From NCBI RefSeq assembly GCF_001425445.1, contig NZ_LMQU01000016.1, positions 47,185 through 111,184 of the forward strand: a DNA stretch of 64,000 nt, in the 5' to 3' direction. The translations under genes and the position numbers were made by a program. This document shows positions 53,684 through 63,943 of the stretch, piece after piece. Within the stretch, counting starts at the first letter, position 1. Every line of letters begins with the position of its first letter. The notes under the pieces are model-generated. The model ran no database searches and was not told the DNA's origin. It saw only the letters and a program-made list of their open reading frames with translations. The stretch is from Devosia sp. Leaf420 (GTDB lineage Bacteria; Pseudomonadota; Alphaproteobacteria; Rhizobiales; Devosiaceae).

Positions 53684-54676
53684 ATGGGTTCGTTCATGAT
53701 ACGCCGGATCATCTATGCGATCCCGGCGCTGATCGCGGTGTCGTTGATTTCGTTTCTCGTCATCGCCATTCCGCCCGGCGACTATGTCACGCGGCTCGCC
53801 GAGATGTCGGCGGCGGCTGGCGATGTAATGCCGATGGCAGAGCAGGAGGCGATGCGTAAGGCCTATGGGCTCGATCTGCCATTGATGGTTCAATACTGGA
53901 ACTGGATTAGCGGCGTCGTGCTGCGCGGCGATTTTGGCTATTCGTTTTCGTTCAATCTGCCGGTGAAAGACGTCATCTGGCCGCGGCTCGGGTTGACGAT
54001 CGTCCTGTCAGTTGCGAGCCTCCTTTTCATCTGGGTTGTCGCCATTCCGATTGGGATTTTCTCGGCGGTGAAGCGCTATTCCGCCGGCGATTATCTCGCG
54101 ACATTCCTCGGCTTTCTCGGCCTGGCCATTCCCAATTTTCTCCTGGCGCTGGCGGCAATGTATATCGCCTTTGCCTGGTTTGGCGTGAATGTCGGTGGGC
54201 TGTTCTCGCCGCAATATGTCGAGGCGCCGTGGAGTTGGGAGCGGGTGCTCGATCTCCTGGGCCATCTCTGGCTGCCCATGATCGTGTTAGGAACAGCGGG
54301 CACGGCGAGCGTCATTCGGGTGATCCGCGCTAACCTGCTCGATGAGCTGCACAAGCCCTATGTGACTGCGGCGCGGGCCAAGGGGAAGGGCGAGTTTTCG
54401 CTTTTGATGAAATATCCGGTCCGGCACGCGCTCAATCCGTTTGTGTCCGGACAGAACGATATTTTCGTCGACATCGTCTCGGGCGGCACCATCGTTGCCA
54501 TCGTCATGGGGCTACAGACGACGGGGCCGCTGCTGCTCGACGCGCTGAGGACGCAGGACATGTATATGGCCTCAAGCTTTATCCTGATGCTGTCGGTGCT
54601 CGTGGTGATCGGGACGCTGCTGAGCGATTTGCTGCTGGCCTGGCTCGATCCGCGCATTCGGTATCAGCAGGGCTAG
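53684..54676 (+). CDS. peptide-type ABC permease, DppB/OppB-like
   Basis: The 330-residue permease starts MGSFMIRRIIYAIPALIAVSLISF, has six predicted helices and the coupling region AARAKGKGEFSLLMKYPVRHALNP. ATG 53684 has AAGGAG. It pairs with the DppC-like protein at 54686, nine bases downstream. Confidence 0.91.
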   Translation: MGSFMIRRIIYAIPALIAVSLISFLVIAIPPGDYVTRLAEMSAAAGDVMPMAEQEAMRKAYGLDLPLMVQYWNWISGVVLRGDFGYSFSFNLPVKDVIWPRLGLTIVLSVASLLFIWVVAIPIGIFSAVKRYSAGDYLATFLGFLGLAIPNFLLALAAMYIAFAWFGVNVGGLFSPQYVEAPWSWERVLDLLGHLWLPMIVLGTAGTASVIRVIRANLLDELHKPYVTAARAKGKGEFSLLMKYPVRHALNPFVSGQNDIFVDIVSGGTIVAIVMGLQTTGPLLLDALRTQDMYMASSFILMLSVLVVIGTLLSDLLLAWLDPRIRYQQG

Positions 54677-54685
54677 GAGGCAGGC

Positions 54686-55834
54686 ATGAGCACGTTTGAC
54701 GAAACTACTGGCCAAGTCGCTCCCGCCGCCAAAACCCATCAACGCGGGCGCGGCTTTGATGGGCATTGGGCGCTGGTCTGGCAGAAGTTTCTGCGACACA
54801 GGCTGGGCGTTGCGGGCGGGGTCGTTGTGATCCTTGCCTATGTGGTCGCCGCGATCCCGGAGTTTTTGGCGCCGGTGACGCTCGAAGCCTATAATCCAGC
54901 CTATAGCTACGCGCCGCCACAGACGCTACATCTAGGGCGGGACGAGGGCGAGGGCTGGCAATTCAGGCCCCATGTGAACGCCTATAAATCCGAAATCGAC
55001 TACAATTCGGGGCGGCGGACCTTTGTTGATGACGAAAGCCAACCGGTCGATCTCGGGCTTTTCGTCGAGGGCGAGAGCTACAACCTCTTCGGCTTCATTC
55101 CGACAAATCGGCATCTCTTTGGCCCGGTCATCGAAGGGCAGCCATTTTTCCTTTTTGGGGCGGATCGGCTGGGGCGGGATATTCTGAGCCGCACGATCTA
55201 TGGCACGCGGATATCGATGACCATCGGGCTGATCGGGGTGGCGCTGAGCCTCGTCTTCGGCATCCTGATCGGCGGGATATCCGGGCTCTTTGGCGGGGTG
55301 ACCGACAATGTTATTCAGCGGCTGATCGAGTTCATACAATCGGTGCCGGCGATCCCGCTTTGGATCGGCTTGGCGGCGGCCATTCCGGCAAGCGTGCCGC
55401 CGCTGCAGGTCTATTTTCTCATCACCATCATTCTCTCGGTGCTCGGATGGACCAGCTTGGCGCGTGTGGTGCGCGGGCGGTTCCTCGCCATGCGCAACGA
55501 GGATTTTGTTAAGGCCGCACGGCTCGATGGGTGCGGGCCCGTACGGATTATTTTCCGGCATATGCTGCCCAGCTTTCTGAGCCACATCATCGCGACGGTG
55601 TCGTTGGCCATTCCCGGCATGATCCTGGCGGAAACGGCGCTCTCCTATCTTGGCATTGGCCTGAGGACGCCGATCGTCTCCTGGGGCGTCTTGCTACAGG
55701 AGGCGCAGAACGTGCGCACGATTGCGTCGGCGCCATGGCTGCTGCTGCCGGGCGCAGCGGTGGTGGTGGCGGTGCTGGCGCTCAATTTCCTCGGCGATGG
55801 GCTGCGCGATGCGGCCGACCCCTATTCGGACTGA
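54686..55834 (+). CDS. peptide-type ABC permease, DppC/OppC-like, enlarged periplasmic loop
   Basis: The product is 382 residues, with the first helix at about 36-57 and then ~95 residues of periplasmic loop (rich in Tyr and acidic residues) before FGADRLGRDILSRTIYG. The coupling loop KAARLDGCGPVRIIFRHMLP is present. The long loop parallels that of the permease at 31838 and may suit a bulky ligand or a large binding protein. The next gene starts five bases after its stop. Confidence 0.9.
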   Translation: MSTFDETTGQVAPAAKTHQRGRGFDGHWALVWQKFLRHRLGVAGGVVVILAYVVAAIPEFLAPVTLEAYNPAYSYAPPQTLHLGRDEGEGWQFRPHVNAYKSEIDYNSGRRTFVDDESQPVDLGLFVEGESYNLFGFIPTNRHLFGPVIEGQPFFLFGADRLGRDILSRTIYGTRISMTIGLIGVALSLVFGILIGGISGLFGGVTDNVIQRLIEFIQSVPAIPLWIGLAAAIPASVPPLQVYFLITIILSVLGWTSLARVVRGRFLAMRNEDFVKAARLDGCGPVRIIFRHMLPSFLSHIIATVSLAIPGMILAETALSYLGIGLRTPIVSWGVLLQEAQNVRTIASAPWLLLPGAAVVVAVLALNFLGDGLRDAADPYSD

Positions 55835-55839
55835 GGCGC

Positions 55840-57924
<2,085 letters not shown>

Positions 57925-57939
57925 GCGAGGAGAGTGCTT

Positions 57940-58917
57940 ATGGTTTTGCGTCTTGGCGTGATCGGCGCCGGTCTCAAGGCGGCCGATTATGCGCGCGGCT
58001 GGGCAGCTATGCCTGAGGTGCAGATCGTCGCGGCGGCGGAGGTGAGCACGGGCTCGCTCGAGCGCTTTGCGGGCGTTTGCGAAGCGGCCGGCGCGGCGCG
58101 GCCCGAGGGCTTTGCCGACGCCGATGCGATGCTGGCGACAATGCAGGGCAAGATGGACGCGGTCTATGTGTCTACCCCGCACGTCTTCCATGGCGCCAAT
58201 GCGCTGGCGGTGGTCGAGGCGGGCTATGACCTGCTGCTCGAAAAGCCGATGGTGACGACGCAGGACGAGGCGCTCAAGCTGGCTGAGGCGGAAAAGCGCA
58301 CGGGACGGACCGTGGTCATCGCCTTCCAGGGCGGGTTGTCCCCGCTGATCCACGACACGCGCGACCGGGCGCGGCGCGGCGAATTCGGGGAACTGGTCAG
58401 CGTCAATACCTCGATCTGGGAGGGCTGGAAGGACAATTATGCCGGGCAGTGGAAGCAGGACCCGGCAATCTCGGGCGGCGGCTTCATGTTCGATACCGGC
58501 GCGCATATGATGAATACGGTCTGCGTGCTGGCCGACAGCGAATTCGTCCGGCTTTCGGCCTTTGCAAACAATCGCGGACTGCGCGTCGATCTGGCAACGG
58601 CCGTGGCGGCGCGGTTGGCAAATGGCGCGCTCGTGACTTTCAATGCGGCTGGTGAAGGCCCGCCGGGCTGCGCCTCAGCGATCACGTTCTTCTATTCTAA
58701 AGCCATCGTGCGGGTTGATGCCTGGGGCAAGTGGCGCGAGATCGCCGATATACGCGAGGAAGGCGAGGTGCGGGATACGCCGATCCAGACATTCATGGCG
58801 GTGCGCGAAGGGCGGCTCGACAATCCCTCGACGGTAGCCAACGGCCTGCGGTTTGCCAAGCTCTGGGATGCCATCAAGGCGTCTGCAGCGCAGGACGGCA
58901 CCGCGGTCGACGTCTAG
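57940..58917 (+). CDS. Gfo/Idh/MocA-family oxidoreductase
   Basis: The 325-residue protein has an N-terminal Rossmann domain (LRLGVIGAGLKAADYARGW), the family motif LLEKPMVT (containing the conserved EKP Lys) near residue 95 and a C-terminal substrate domain with GGGFMFDTGAHMMNT, whose His is a candidate catalytic residue. It should oxidise or reduce a sugar or inositol-like compound with NAD(P). ATG 57940 has GAGGAG; GTG 57934 is an alternative. As last gene of the LacI-controlled operon it suggests the imported ligand is a carbohydrate. Confidence 0.88.
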   Translation: MVLRLGVIGAGLKAADYARGWAAMPEVQIVAAAEVSTGSLERFAGVCEAAGAARPEGFADADAMLATMQGKMDAVYVSTPHVFHGANALAVVEAGYDLLLEKPMVTTQDEALKLAEAEKRTGRTVVIAFQGGLSPLIHDTRDRARRGEFGELVSVNTSIWEGWKDNYAGQWKQDPAISGGGFMFDTGAHMMNTVCVLADSEFVRLSAFANNRGLRVDLATAVAARLANGALVTFNAAGEGPPGCASAITFFYSKAIVRVDAWGKWREIADIREEGEVRDTPIQTFMAVREGRLDNPSTVANGLRFAKLWDAIKASAAQDGTAVDV

Positions 58918-58926
58918 GATCGCTTT

Positions 58927-59024
58927 GTGCTGCACATTTGTGCAGCACGTTCTCGCCTATTTCGATCATCGATCTTCTCGCTCACAAAACGCAAAAGTGC
59001 GGACAGTATTGCACACGCGTGCAA
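58927..59024. promoter_or_regulatory. two TGCAC/GTGCA dyads upstream of the Na/Pi gene
   Basis: A perfect 10-bp inverted repeat GTGCTGCACA-TT-TGTGCAGCAC (58927-58948) starts ten bases after the oxidoreductase stop, and TTGCAC-ACGC-GTGCAA (59009-59024) lies 74-89 bases before the next gene. Both share TGCAC half-sites. No T-run follows the first, so they look more like operators than a terminator. The cognate regulator is unknown. Confidence 0.45.
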
Positions 59025-59097
59025 AGTTCGGTTGCGTCGCCCCCCGCCCTGTGTCCATGATCATTGTTCGGCGGCTTTGCGGTAAAGAGGAGGCCTG

Positions 59098-60762
59098 ATG
59101 TACTTCATTATCGTTCATCTCGTGGCAGCCATCGTGCTCCTCCTTTGGGCCGTGCGCATGGTGCGGACTGCAGTGGAGCGTGCTTACTCGGCACAGCTCA
59201 AACGTACACTTGCCCATGCCGAGCGCAGCGCCTTTTCTGCTGCTACGGTCGGCGTCGGCATGGCCGTTGCGCTCCAGAGTTCGACGGCGGTGGCAGCGCT
59301 GGCATCGAGCTTTGCTTCGGGCGGTCTGCTCGCCGGCAGTACGGGGCTGGCGCTGATGCTGGGCGCCTATTTTGGGTCGGCACTGGTGGCCTCAGTCCTC
59401 TCCTTCGACTTGACTCTGCTGACCGCGCCTTTGATCATTGTGGGCGGTGCGCTGTTCCTGCGCGCCAATGAGCGGCAGATGAAGCAGTTGGGCCGCATGA
59501 TCCTCGGCATTGCCTTTGTGCTCCTGTCGCTCGAAATGGTATCCGAGGCGACCGCGCCGTGGCGTGAGAGCGACGTTTTGCTGATGGGGATCGACTATCT
59601 GCGGGGGGACCCTTGGACGGGCTTCATTATTGCGGCGCTCGTGACCTGGTTTTCCTATTCGTCAGTGGCGAGCGTGCTCGTCATCATCACCTTTGGCGCT
59701 TCAGGCGTCATCCCGTTCGAGGTGGCCGCGGCATTGGTTCTCGGCGCCAATCTCGGCGGCACGCTGATAGCGCTCGGGATGACGCGCGGCGCGGACGTGC
59801 GGGCGCGCCGGATTGCGATTGGCGCACTGCTGTTTCGGGGTGGCGCTGCGGTCCTGGCCCTGGCCATCATCGAAATCTTCCAGGTGCATTCGATTGGCCT
59901 GCCGGGGGATGTTGGGCTGCAGGCGAGTCTCTTTCATAGCGGCTTCAATCTCCTCGTCATGATCCTCGGCCTGCCGATGGTGGGAGCGGCATCAAGACTT
60001 CTCGACCGTTTTGTGCAAGCAGGGGCGAGTGAAGAGTCAATAGATCTCGCGCGGCTCCGCCGACCCGCGTTGACGGCATCAAGCCACGGCAATGTCGATG
60101 CCGATCTTGCGAGCGCTACCCGTGAACTCCTGCGCATGAGCGAGCTGGTGGAGGTGATGCTGCAGCCCACGATGGAAATCCTCAAGGGGGGCGACAAGGC
60201 TGCGATCCGGCGGGTCAAGGCGCTGGAGCCTGAGGTTGATCGCGCCAATGCCGAGATCAAGCTTTTTCTTTCCCAACTTGACTGGGACAATATGGACGAG
60301 GGTCAGACGAGCCGCGCGTCAGATCTCAGTACCTTTGCCATTAGCCTTGAACAGGCCGGCGACATCATTTCGCGCCAGCTTCTGCGGGTGGCCGACCAGC
60401 TCAACGACCGCCACCTGACCTTTTCGGCGCAGGGCTGGGAGGAACTGCTGGACCTCCACACACGCGTGCTCGGCAATCTGCAACTGGCGCTCAACGTGCT
60501 TGTTTCCGAAGATATTGAATCTGCACGCCACCTCGTTGCCGAAAAGGACGAAGTGGGCATTCTGGAACGCAACAGCGTCAGTCGGCACTTTGCCCGCCTG
60601 CGCACTGGCGATCCCAACAGTTTTGAAACCAGCGAACTGCACCTGCAAACACTACGCTCGCTGCGGCACATCAACTCGCTGCTGTGTAGTGTTGCCTACT
60701 CGATCCTGAGCGAGCAGGGCGAGTTGCTGGGTTCCAAGCTTGCCAGCCGCTCAGCACGCTAA
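59098..60762 (+). CDS. Na/Pi-cotransporter (NptA/PNaS) family protein with PhoU-like domain
   Basis: The 554-residue protein has about eight hydrophobic helices in the first ~310 residues and a helical PhoU-like cytoplasmic domain in the last ~200 (MSELVEVMLQPTMEIL..., SLEQAGDIISRQLL). The first repeat has the transport signature QSSTAVAALASS; in the second repeat the expected QSS reads SYSSVAS, lacking the Gln, so transport chemistry may differ. The family imports phosphate with sodium, or exports it in bacteria lacking a sodium gradient. ATG 59098 has GAGGAGG. It appears to be a single-gene unit. Confidence 0.85.
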   Translation: MYFIIVHLVAAIVLLLWAVRMVRTAVERAYSAQLKRTLAHAERSAFSAATVGVGMAVALQSSTAVAALASSFASGGLLAGSTGLALMLGAYFGSALVASVLSFDLTLLTAPLIIVGGALFLRANERQMKQLGRMILGIAFVLLSLEMVSEATAPWRESDVLLMGIDYLRGDPWTGFIIAALVTWFSYSSVASVLVIITFGASGVIPFEVAAALVLGANLGGTLIALGMTRGADVRARRIAIGALLFRGGAAVLALAIIEIFQVHSIGLPGDVGLQASLFHSGFNLLVMILGLPMVGAASRLLDRFVQAGASEESIDLARLRRPALTASSHGNVDADLASATRELLRMSELVEVMLQPTMEILKGGDKAAIRRVKALEPEVDRANAEIKLFLSQLDWDNMDEGQTSRASDLSTFAISLEQAGDIISRQLLRVADQLNDRHLTFSAQGWEELLDLHTRVLGNLQLALNVLVSEDIESARHLVAEKDEVGILERNSVSRHFARLRTGDPNSFETSELHLQTLRSLRHINSLLCSVAYSILSEQGELLGSKLASRSAR

Positions 60763-60998
60763 ACCCGCCTCTCTGGATTCAGCTGATCATCCAGGCATTC
60801 GCGACGAACGCGCCTGGCCCACAACTTCAGCACCAAGACAAAATGCGGCACATCATGACCACCGAATTTGTCGTCGCGTGGCCGTAAACTCGGCACATTC
60901 GGCTTCTAGCCCTATTTGGTGCTGGACGTTCATTTCCGACCGCTTCATCGCGCTTCGACCAGCGCAAACTCAGACGTTTCAATCGTGAGGGTTCTGCC

Positions 60999-61613
60999 AT
61001 GTTCAGGATTTTGCCCACTCTATCCATTTTCGCGCTCATCTCGGCCAGCGCGGTGCAGGCTCAACAGTTTGTGGCTGCGGGGAGCACGTTGAGTGTGGGC
61101 GATGAGGCCACTGTGCCTTTCCTTCTGCCCAATGGTCCTGAAGTTCCGATCACGTTGACCGTCACCGATATCGAAACTGGCAATATCGCCGATCTTTCCA
61201 ATTTCGATGTTCCAGCTGAGCTTAACGACTCAACGCCCTATTACGTACGCTTCAGCTATACCAATGAAGGCGACGATGACCTTGGCGGTTATCAGGTTGC
61301 AGGCTTTGTGGGCCTGGATGCCGATGGGTCCGAACTTATGCCCTCAACGACCATGGGCGGTAGCGAACCATTCACCGCCTGTCTAAACCCCGCTCCATCG
61401 ACATTGACGGAAGGCGCAAGTCACGAGGGTTGTGTTCTCTTCCTGGTTCCCAAGGACAGTGAACTGGTCTCGGTCGGGTATCGCGGCAATTACCGTTACG
61501 AGGAAGGCAAGGACACCGAAGCCAACTTCCCGATCTATTACAATCCGGTGCTCTGGAGCTCAGAGGACGCTCCTAGCAAGAGCAAGGGCACTGTCGTTAC
61601 GCCCGCGAGCTAG
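60999..61613 (+). CDS. secreted hypothetical protein, 204 residues
   Basis: A Sec signal peptide (MFRILPTLSIFALISASAVQA) precedes a mature part beginning QQFVAAGSTLSVGDEATVPF. The body is beta-rich with many acidic residues and two cysteines (TACLNP, EGCVLF) that may form a disulfide, resembling DUF4352/immunoglobulin-like extracellular modules in general character only. It is probably periplasmic. No partner gene is evident. Confidence 0.72.
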   Translation: MFRILPTLSIFALISASAVQAQQFVAAGSTLSVGDEATVPFLLPNGPEVPITLTVTDIETGNIADLSNFDVPAELNDSTPYYVRFSYTNEGDDDLGGYQVAGFVGLDADGSELMPSTTMGGSEPFTACLNPAPSTLTEGASHEGCVLFLVPKDSELVSVGYRGNYRYEEGKDTEANFPIYYNPVLWSSEDAPSKSKGTVVTPAS

Positions 61614-61748
61614 AAATCGACGTGGAGAGCCAGCATTTGGCAGCCGCAAGCTCTGCTCATCTTGCGCTTCTGAACGTCAAACATATTTTTGCGTTCAAAA
61701 GCGGCGGCAAGAAGGTCCACCCGTCCGCCATGAAAGGTTAGACCGCAC

Positions 61749-61982
61749 CTAACTGAACATCTCCGAGTCCGACGCGCTCCTGATGACAGCGTAACCCATG
61801 TCCCGAAGGTCGCTCATTGCGTGGAGAGCGTTACGGGGTGCGCGCTGGCCAATATCTATGTCACCGACCGATCGCCACTTGTATTCGCGCTGGACTTCAG
61901 GAATCTCGTTGAACCTTGCTGGATCAACCAGCAAGACCCAAAGCAACCCCTCTAACTCCAGACGGTAGGCACGGACCTTCAT
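61749..61982 (-). CDS. hypothetical protein, 77 residues
   Basis: The frame starts MKVRAYRLELEGLLWVLLVD and ends SASDSEMFS. No strong ribosome site precedes ATG 61982. The regular amphipathic pattern supports a real small soluble protein, but no family is recognised. Confidence 0.4.
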   Translation of the reverse strand: MKVRAYRLELEGLLWVLLVDPARFNEIPEVQREYKWRSVGDIDIGQRAPRNALHAMSDLRDMGYAVIRSASDSEMFS

Positions 61983-62145
61983 GGATGCTCGCTACATCTT
62001 CGAAACCGTGCGCTAGTACCCAGCCTTTTTGGTTGCCGCCATCACTTAGATTAAGCGAACTGAGTGCCCCTCGGCGTCATGGAACGGCGGAAGACTAAGG
62101 ACATTGATTGTCGCTACGTTGGAGTAGCATCCCCGACCTATCTAG

Positions 62146-62183
62146 ACCCCTGCGATACCTCCTTGGGGCAGGGGTTCTTTTTT
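62146..62183 (+). terminator. probable rho-independent terminator
   Basis: ACCCCTGC (62146-62153) pairs with GCAGGGGT (62168-62175) across a 14-base loop, followed by TCTTTTTT. The gene it ends is unclear, since the nearest plus-strand gene stops at 61613; an unannotated transcript may lie between. Confidence 0.65.
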
Positions 62184-62293
62184 GGGGCCAGCCTTACGCC
62201 CACTTGATGATGAGGCGGCAGGGTCTAGCTCAATCGGCTAGATTGGAAACTTGGCCAGAAAGCCTACCGTTCTTCCGATAAAGGGAGAGGGAC

Positions 62294-62407
62294 ATGATGA
62301 AATTTTTTCCAAGCACTGTCGGCGCCGTTTTGGGCGCGGCAGCGGTGTTTATGCATTCGCTTAGCCGTGCAGACACCACGCACCATGGCGACATTTACGA
62401 CACTTAG
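62294..62407 (+). CDS. small exported peptide, 37 residues
   Basis: ATG 62294 follows GGGAGAGGG. The peptide MMKFFPSTVGAVLGAAAVFM then HSLSRADTTHHGDIYDT has a signal-peptide-like hydrophobic stretch and a short polar tail with three His and three Asp. It could be a tiny periplasmic or membrane-anchored peptide, or the stump of a longer gene. No family is recognised. Confidence 0.45.
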   Translation: MMKFFPSTVGAVLGAAAVFMHSLSRADTTHHGDIYDT

Positions 62408-62439
62408 GAAGTTAGGGTGGTAATTTACGCCCCATGACG

Positions 62440-62592
62440 CTACTGCGGCTTATCGTACCGCGGGTTTTCCGTCATGCCCTCGCCTTGGACTCCGCTGTTT
62501 CCGCCACCCGCAACCTTATCAAGTGCGCTGTCCGGAAGTTCATCAGACGGTTTTTTGACGACTGAACGTGGATGCTTGTTCTGCTTGGTCAT
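62440..62592 (-). CDS. 50-residue peptide with double-glycine-leader-like motif
   Basis: The frame starts at ATG 62592: MTKQNKHPRSVVKKPSDELP, then DSALDKVAGGGNSGVQGEGM and TENPRYDKPQ. Relative to GG at residues 29-30, Leu at -12 and -7 and Val at -4 fit the double-glycine leader pattern of secreted bacteriocin-like peptides. The part after GG is polar, without Cys. No peptidase-containing ABC exporter or modifying enzyme is in the window. The base just before the ATG on the minus strand is the outer end of an IS fragment, so its native promoter and ribosome site are gone or displaced. Confidence 0.5.
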   Translation of the reverse strand: MTKQNKHPRSVVKKPSDELPDSALDKVAGGGNSGVQGEGMTENPRYDKPQ

Positions 62593-62704
62593 TGAGCTGC
62601 TGCCGGTTCGGTAGACACTAAGTTAGGCTAGTTTAGCTTGCTCTTCGTATTCCACGGGGGTCAGATAGCCCAATGTCGAGTGTCGGCGCCTCGGGTTGTA
62701 GAAG
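62593..62704 (-). mobile_element. 112-bp terminal fragment of the IS3-family element at 62763
   Basis: Bases 62593-62704 are identical to 62763-62874, the orfB-side end of the complete element, beginning with the terminal repeat TGAGCTGCTGCCGGTT. The copy ends abruptly inside orfB; 58 unrelated bases (62705-62762) separate it from the complete element. This marks an earlier insertion largely deleted, or a rearrangement between copies. Confidence 0.9.
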
Positions 62705-62792
62705 TGGATCGTGGTGCCGCCAGTGGCCGGTTGGGTCGCCGGCCAGTTCAGCATTTTCTAACTGAGCTGCTGCCGGTTCGGTAGACACTAAG

Positions 62793-63653
62793 TTAGGCTA
62801 GTTTAGCTTGCTCTTCGTATTCCACGGGGGTCAGATAGCCCAATGTCGAGTGTCGGCGCCTCGGGTTGTAGAAGCGCTCGATATAGTCGAACACATCAGC
62901 CTTGGCATCGTCCCTGGTGCGATAGACCTTACGAGCGGTGCGTTCGGTCTTGAGCGATGAGAAGAAGCTCTCCATCGCCGCGTTATCCCAGACATTGCCG
63001 GACCGGCTCATCGAGCAGGTGATGCCATGGTCGGCCATTAGCCGCTGGAACTGCTCGGATGTATATTGGCTGCCCTGGTCGGAGTGGTGCAGCAGGCTGT
63101 CGGGCTTGCCGCGACGCCAGATGGCCATGATCAGCGCATCGGTCACCAGTTGAGCGGTCATCGATGAACTCATCGACCAGCCCACCACCCGCCGTGAGTA
63201 GAGGTCAACAACCGCTGCCACATAAAGCCAACCTTGGGCCGTCCAGATGTAGGTGAAGTCGGCGATCCACTTCTGGTTCGGCGCCGAGGCGACGAATGCC
63301 CGATCCAGGATGTTGGGCGAGACAGCATGGCGTTGACCGGCATCCTTGGGCAGGCCACGCCGGCGCGGCCGCGCCCGCAGACCTTCTTTGCGCATCAGCC
63401 GCTCGATGCGATGGAGACCCGCATCGAGACCTTCGGCTAGCACATCGTGCCAGACCCTGCGAGCGCCATAGGTGCGATCGCTGCCGGCAAAGCTGGAACG
63501 GATCCCGGCGACGAGCACCTCGTCATACTGAGATCTCCTACTCGGCGAACGGTTGAGCCAGGCATGGAAGCCCGAGCGAGACACACCGAGCGCCTCGCAG
63601 ATCCACGAGACCGGCCAGATCCCTCGGTGCTTCGCCACGAAAGAGAACCTCAT
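62793..63653 (-). CDS. IS3-family transposase OrfB (DDE integrase domain)
   Basis: The 286-residue frame has an HTH_21 segment (ICEALGVSRSGFHAWLNR) and an rve core with catalytic Asp in WIADFTYI, Asp in LLHHSDQGSQYTS and Glu in AAMESFFSSLKTE. It starts in an ATGA overlap with OrfA but is probably made mainly as an OrfAB fusion through -1 slippage on CTAAAAAAAGCC, which joins KK to SRGLLCQGLDMRFSF. All catalytic residues are present. Confidence 0.93.
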   Translation of the reverse strand: MRFSFVAKHRGIWPVSWICEALGVSRSGFHAWLNRSPSRRSQYDEVLVAGIRSSFAGSDRTYGARRVWHDVLAEGLDAGLHRIERLMRKEGLRARPRRRGLPKDAGQRHAVSPNILDRAFVASAPNQKWIADFTYIWTAQGWLYVAAVVDLYSRRVVGWSMSSSMTAQLVTDALIMAIWRRGKPDSLLHHSDQGSQYTSEQFQRLMADHGITCSMSRSGNVWDNAAMESFFSSLKTERTARKVYRTRDDAKADVFDYIERFYNPRRRHSTLGYLTPVEYEEQAKLA

Positions 63654-63943
63654 ATCGAGTCCCTGGCAAAGTAGGCCGCGGCTTTTTTTAGGATGTCGCG
63701 CTCCGCCTTGAGCTTGGCGACCTCTCGCCGCAGCCTCTCGATCTCAAGCTGCTCGGGCTTCATCTGCCCATGGCCAGGGAAGGCCTGCTGCGGATCGGCG
63801 GACTGCTCACGCACCCATTTGCGCAACACGTTCACATGCAGGTCCAGATCGCGGGCAGCCTGCGCCACCGCAACGCCCCGTTCCCTGACCAGCTTAACAG
63901 CCTCGAGCTTGAACTCCCGGCTGAACTTGCGTCTCTCCATCAA
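63650..63943 (-). CDS. IS3-family transposase OrfA
   Basis: The 97-residue protein begins MMERRKFSREFKLEAVKLV with a helix-turn-helix that recognises the element ends (RGVAVAQAARDLDLHVNVLRKWV) and ends in a coiled-coil helix (LEIERLRREVAKLKAERDILKKA). It overlaps OrfB by four bases and carries the A7 slippery run near its end. Confidence 0.92.
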   Translation of the reverse strand: MMERRKFSREFKLEAVKLVRERGVAVAQAARDLDLHVNVLRKWVREQSADPQQAFPGHGQMKPEQLEIERLRREVAKLKAERDILKKAAAYFARDSI

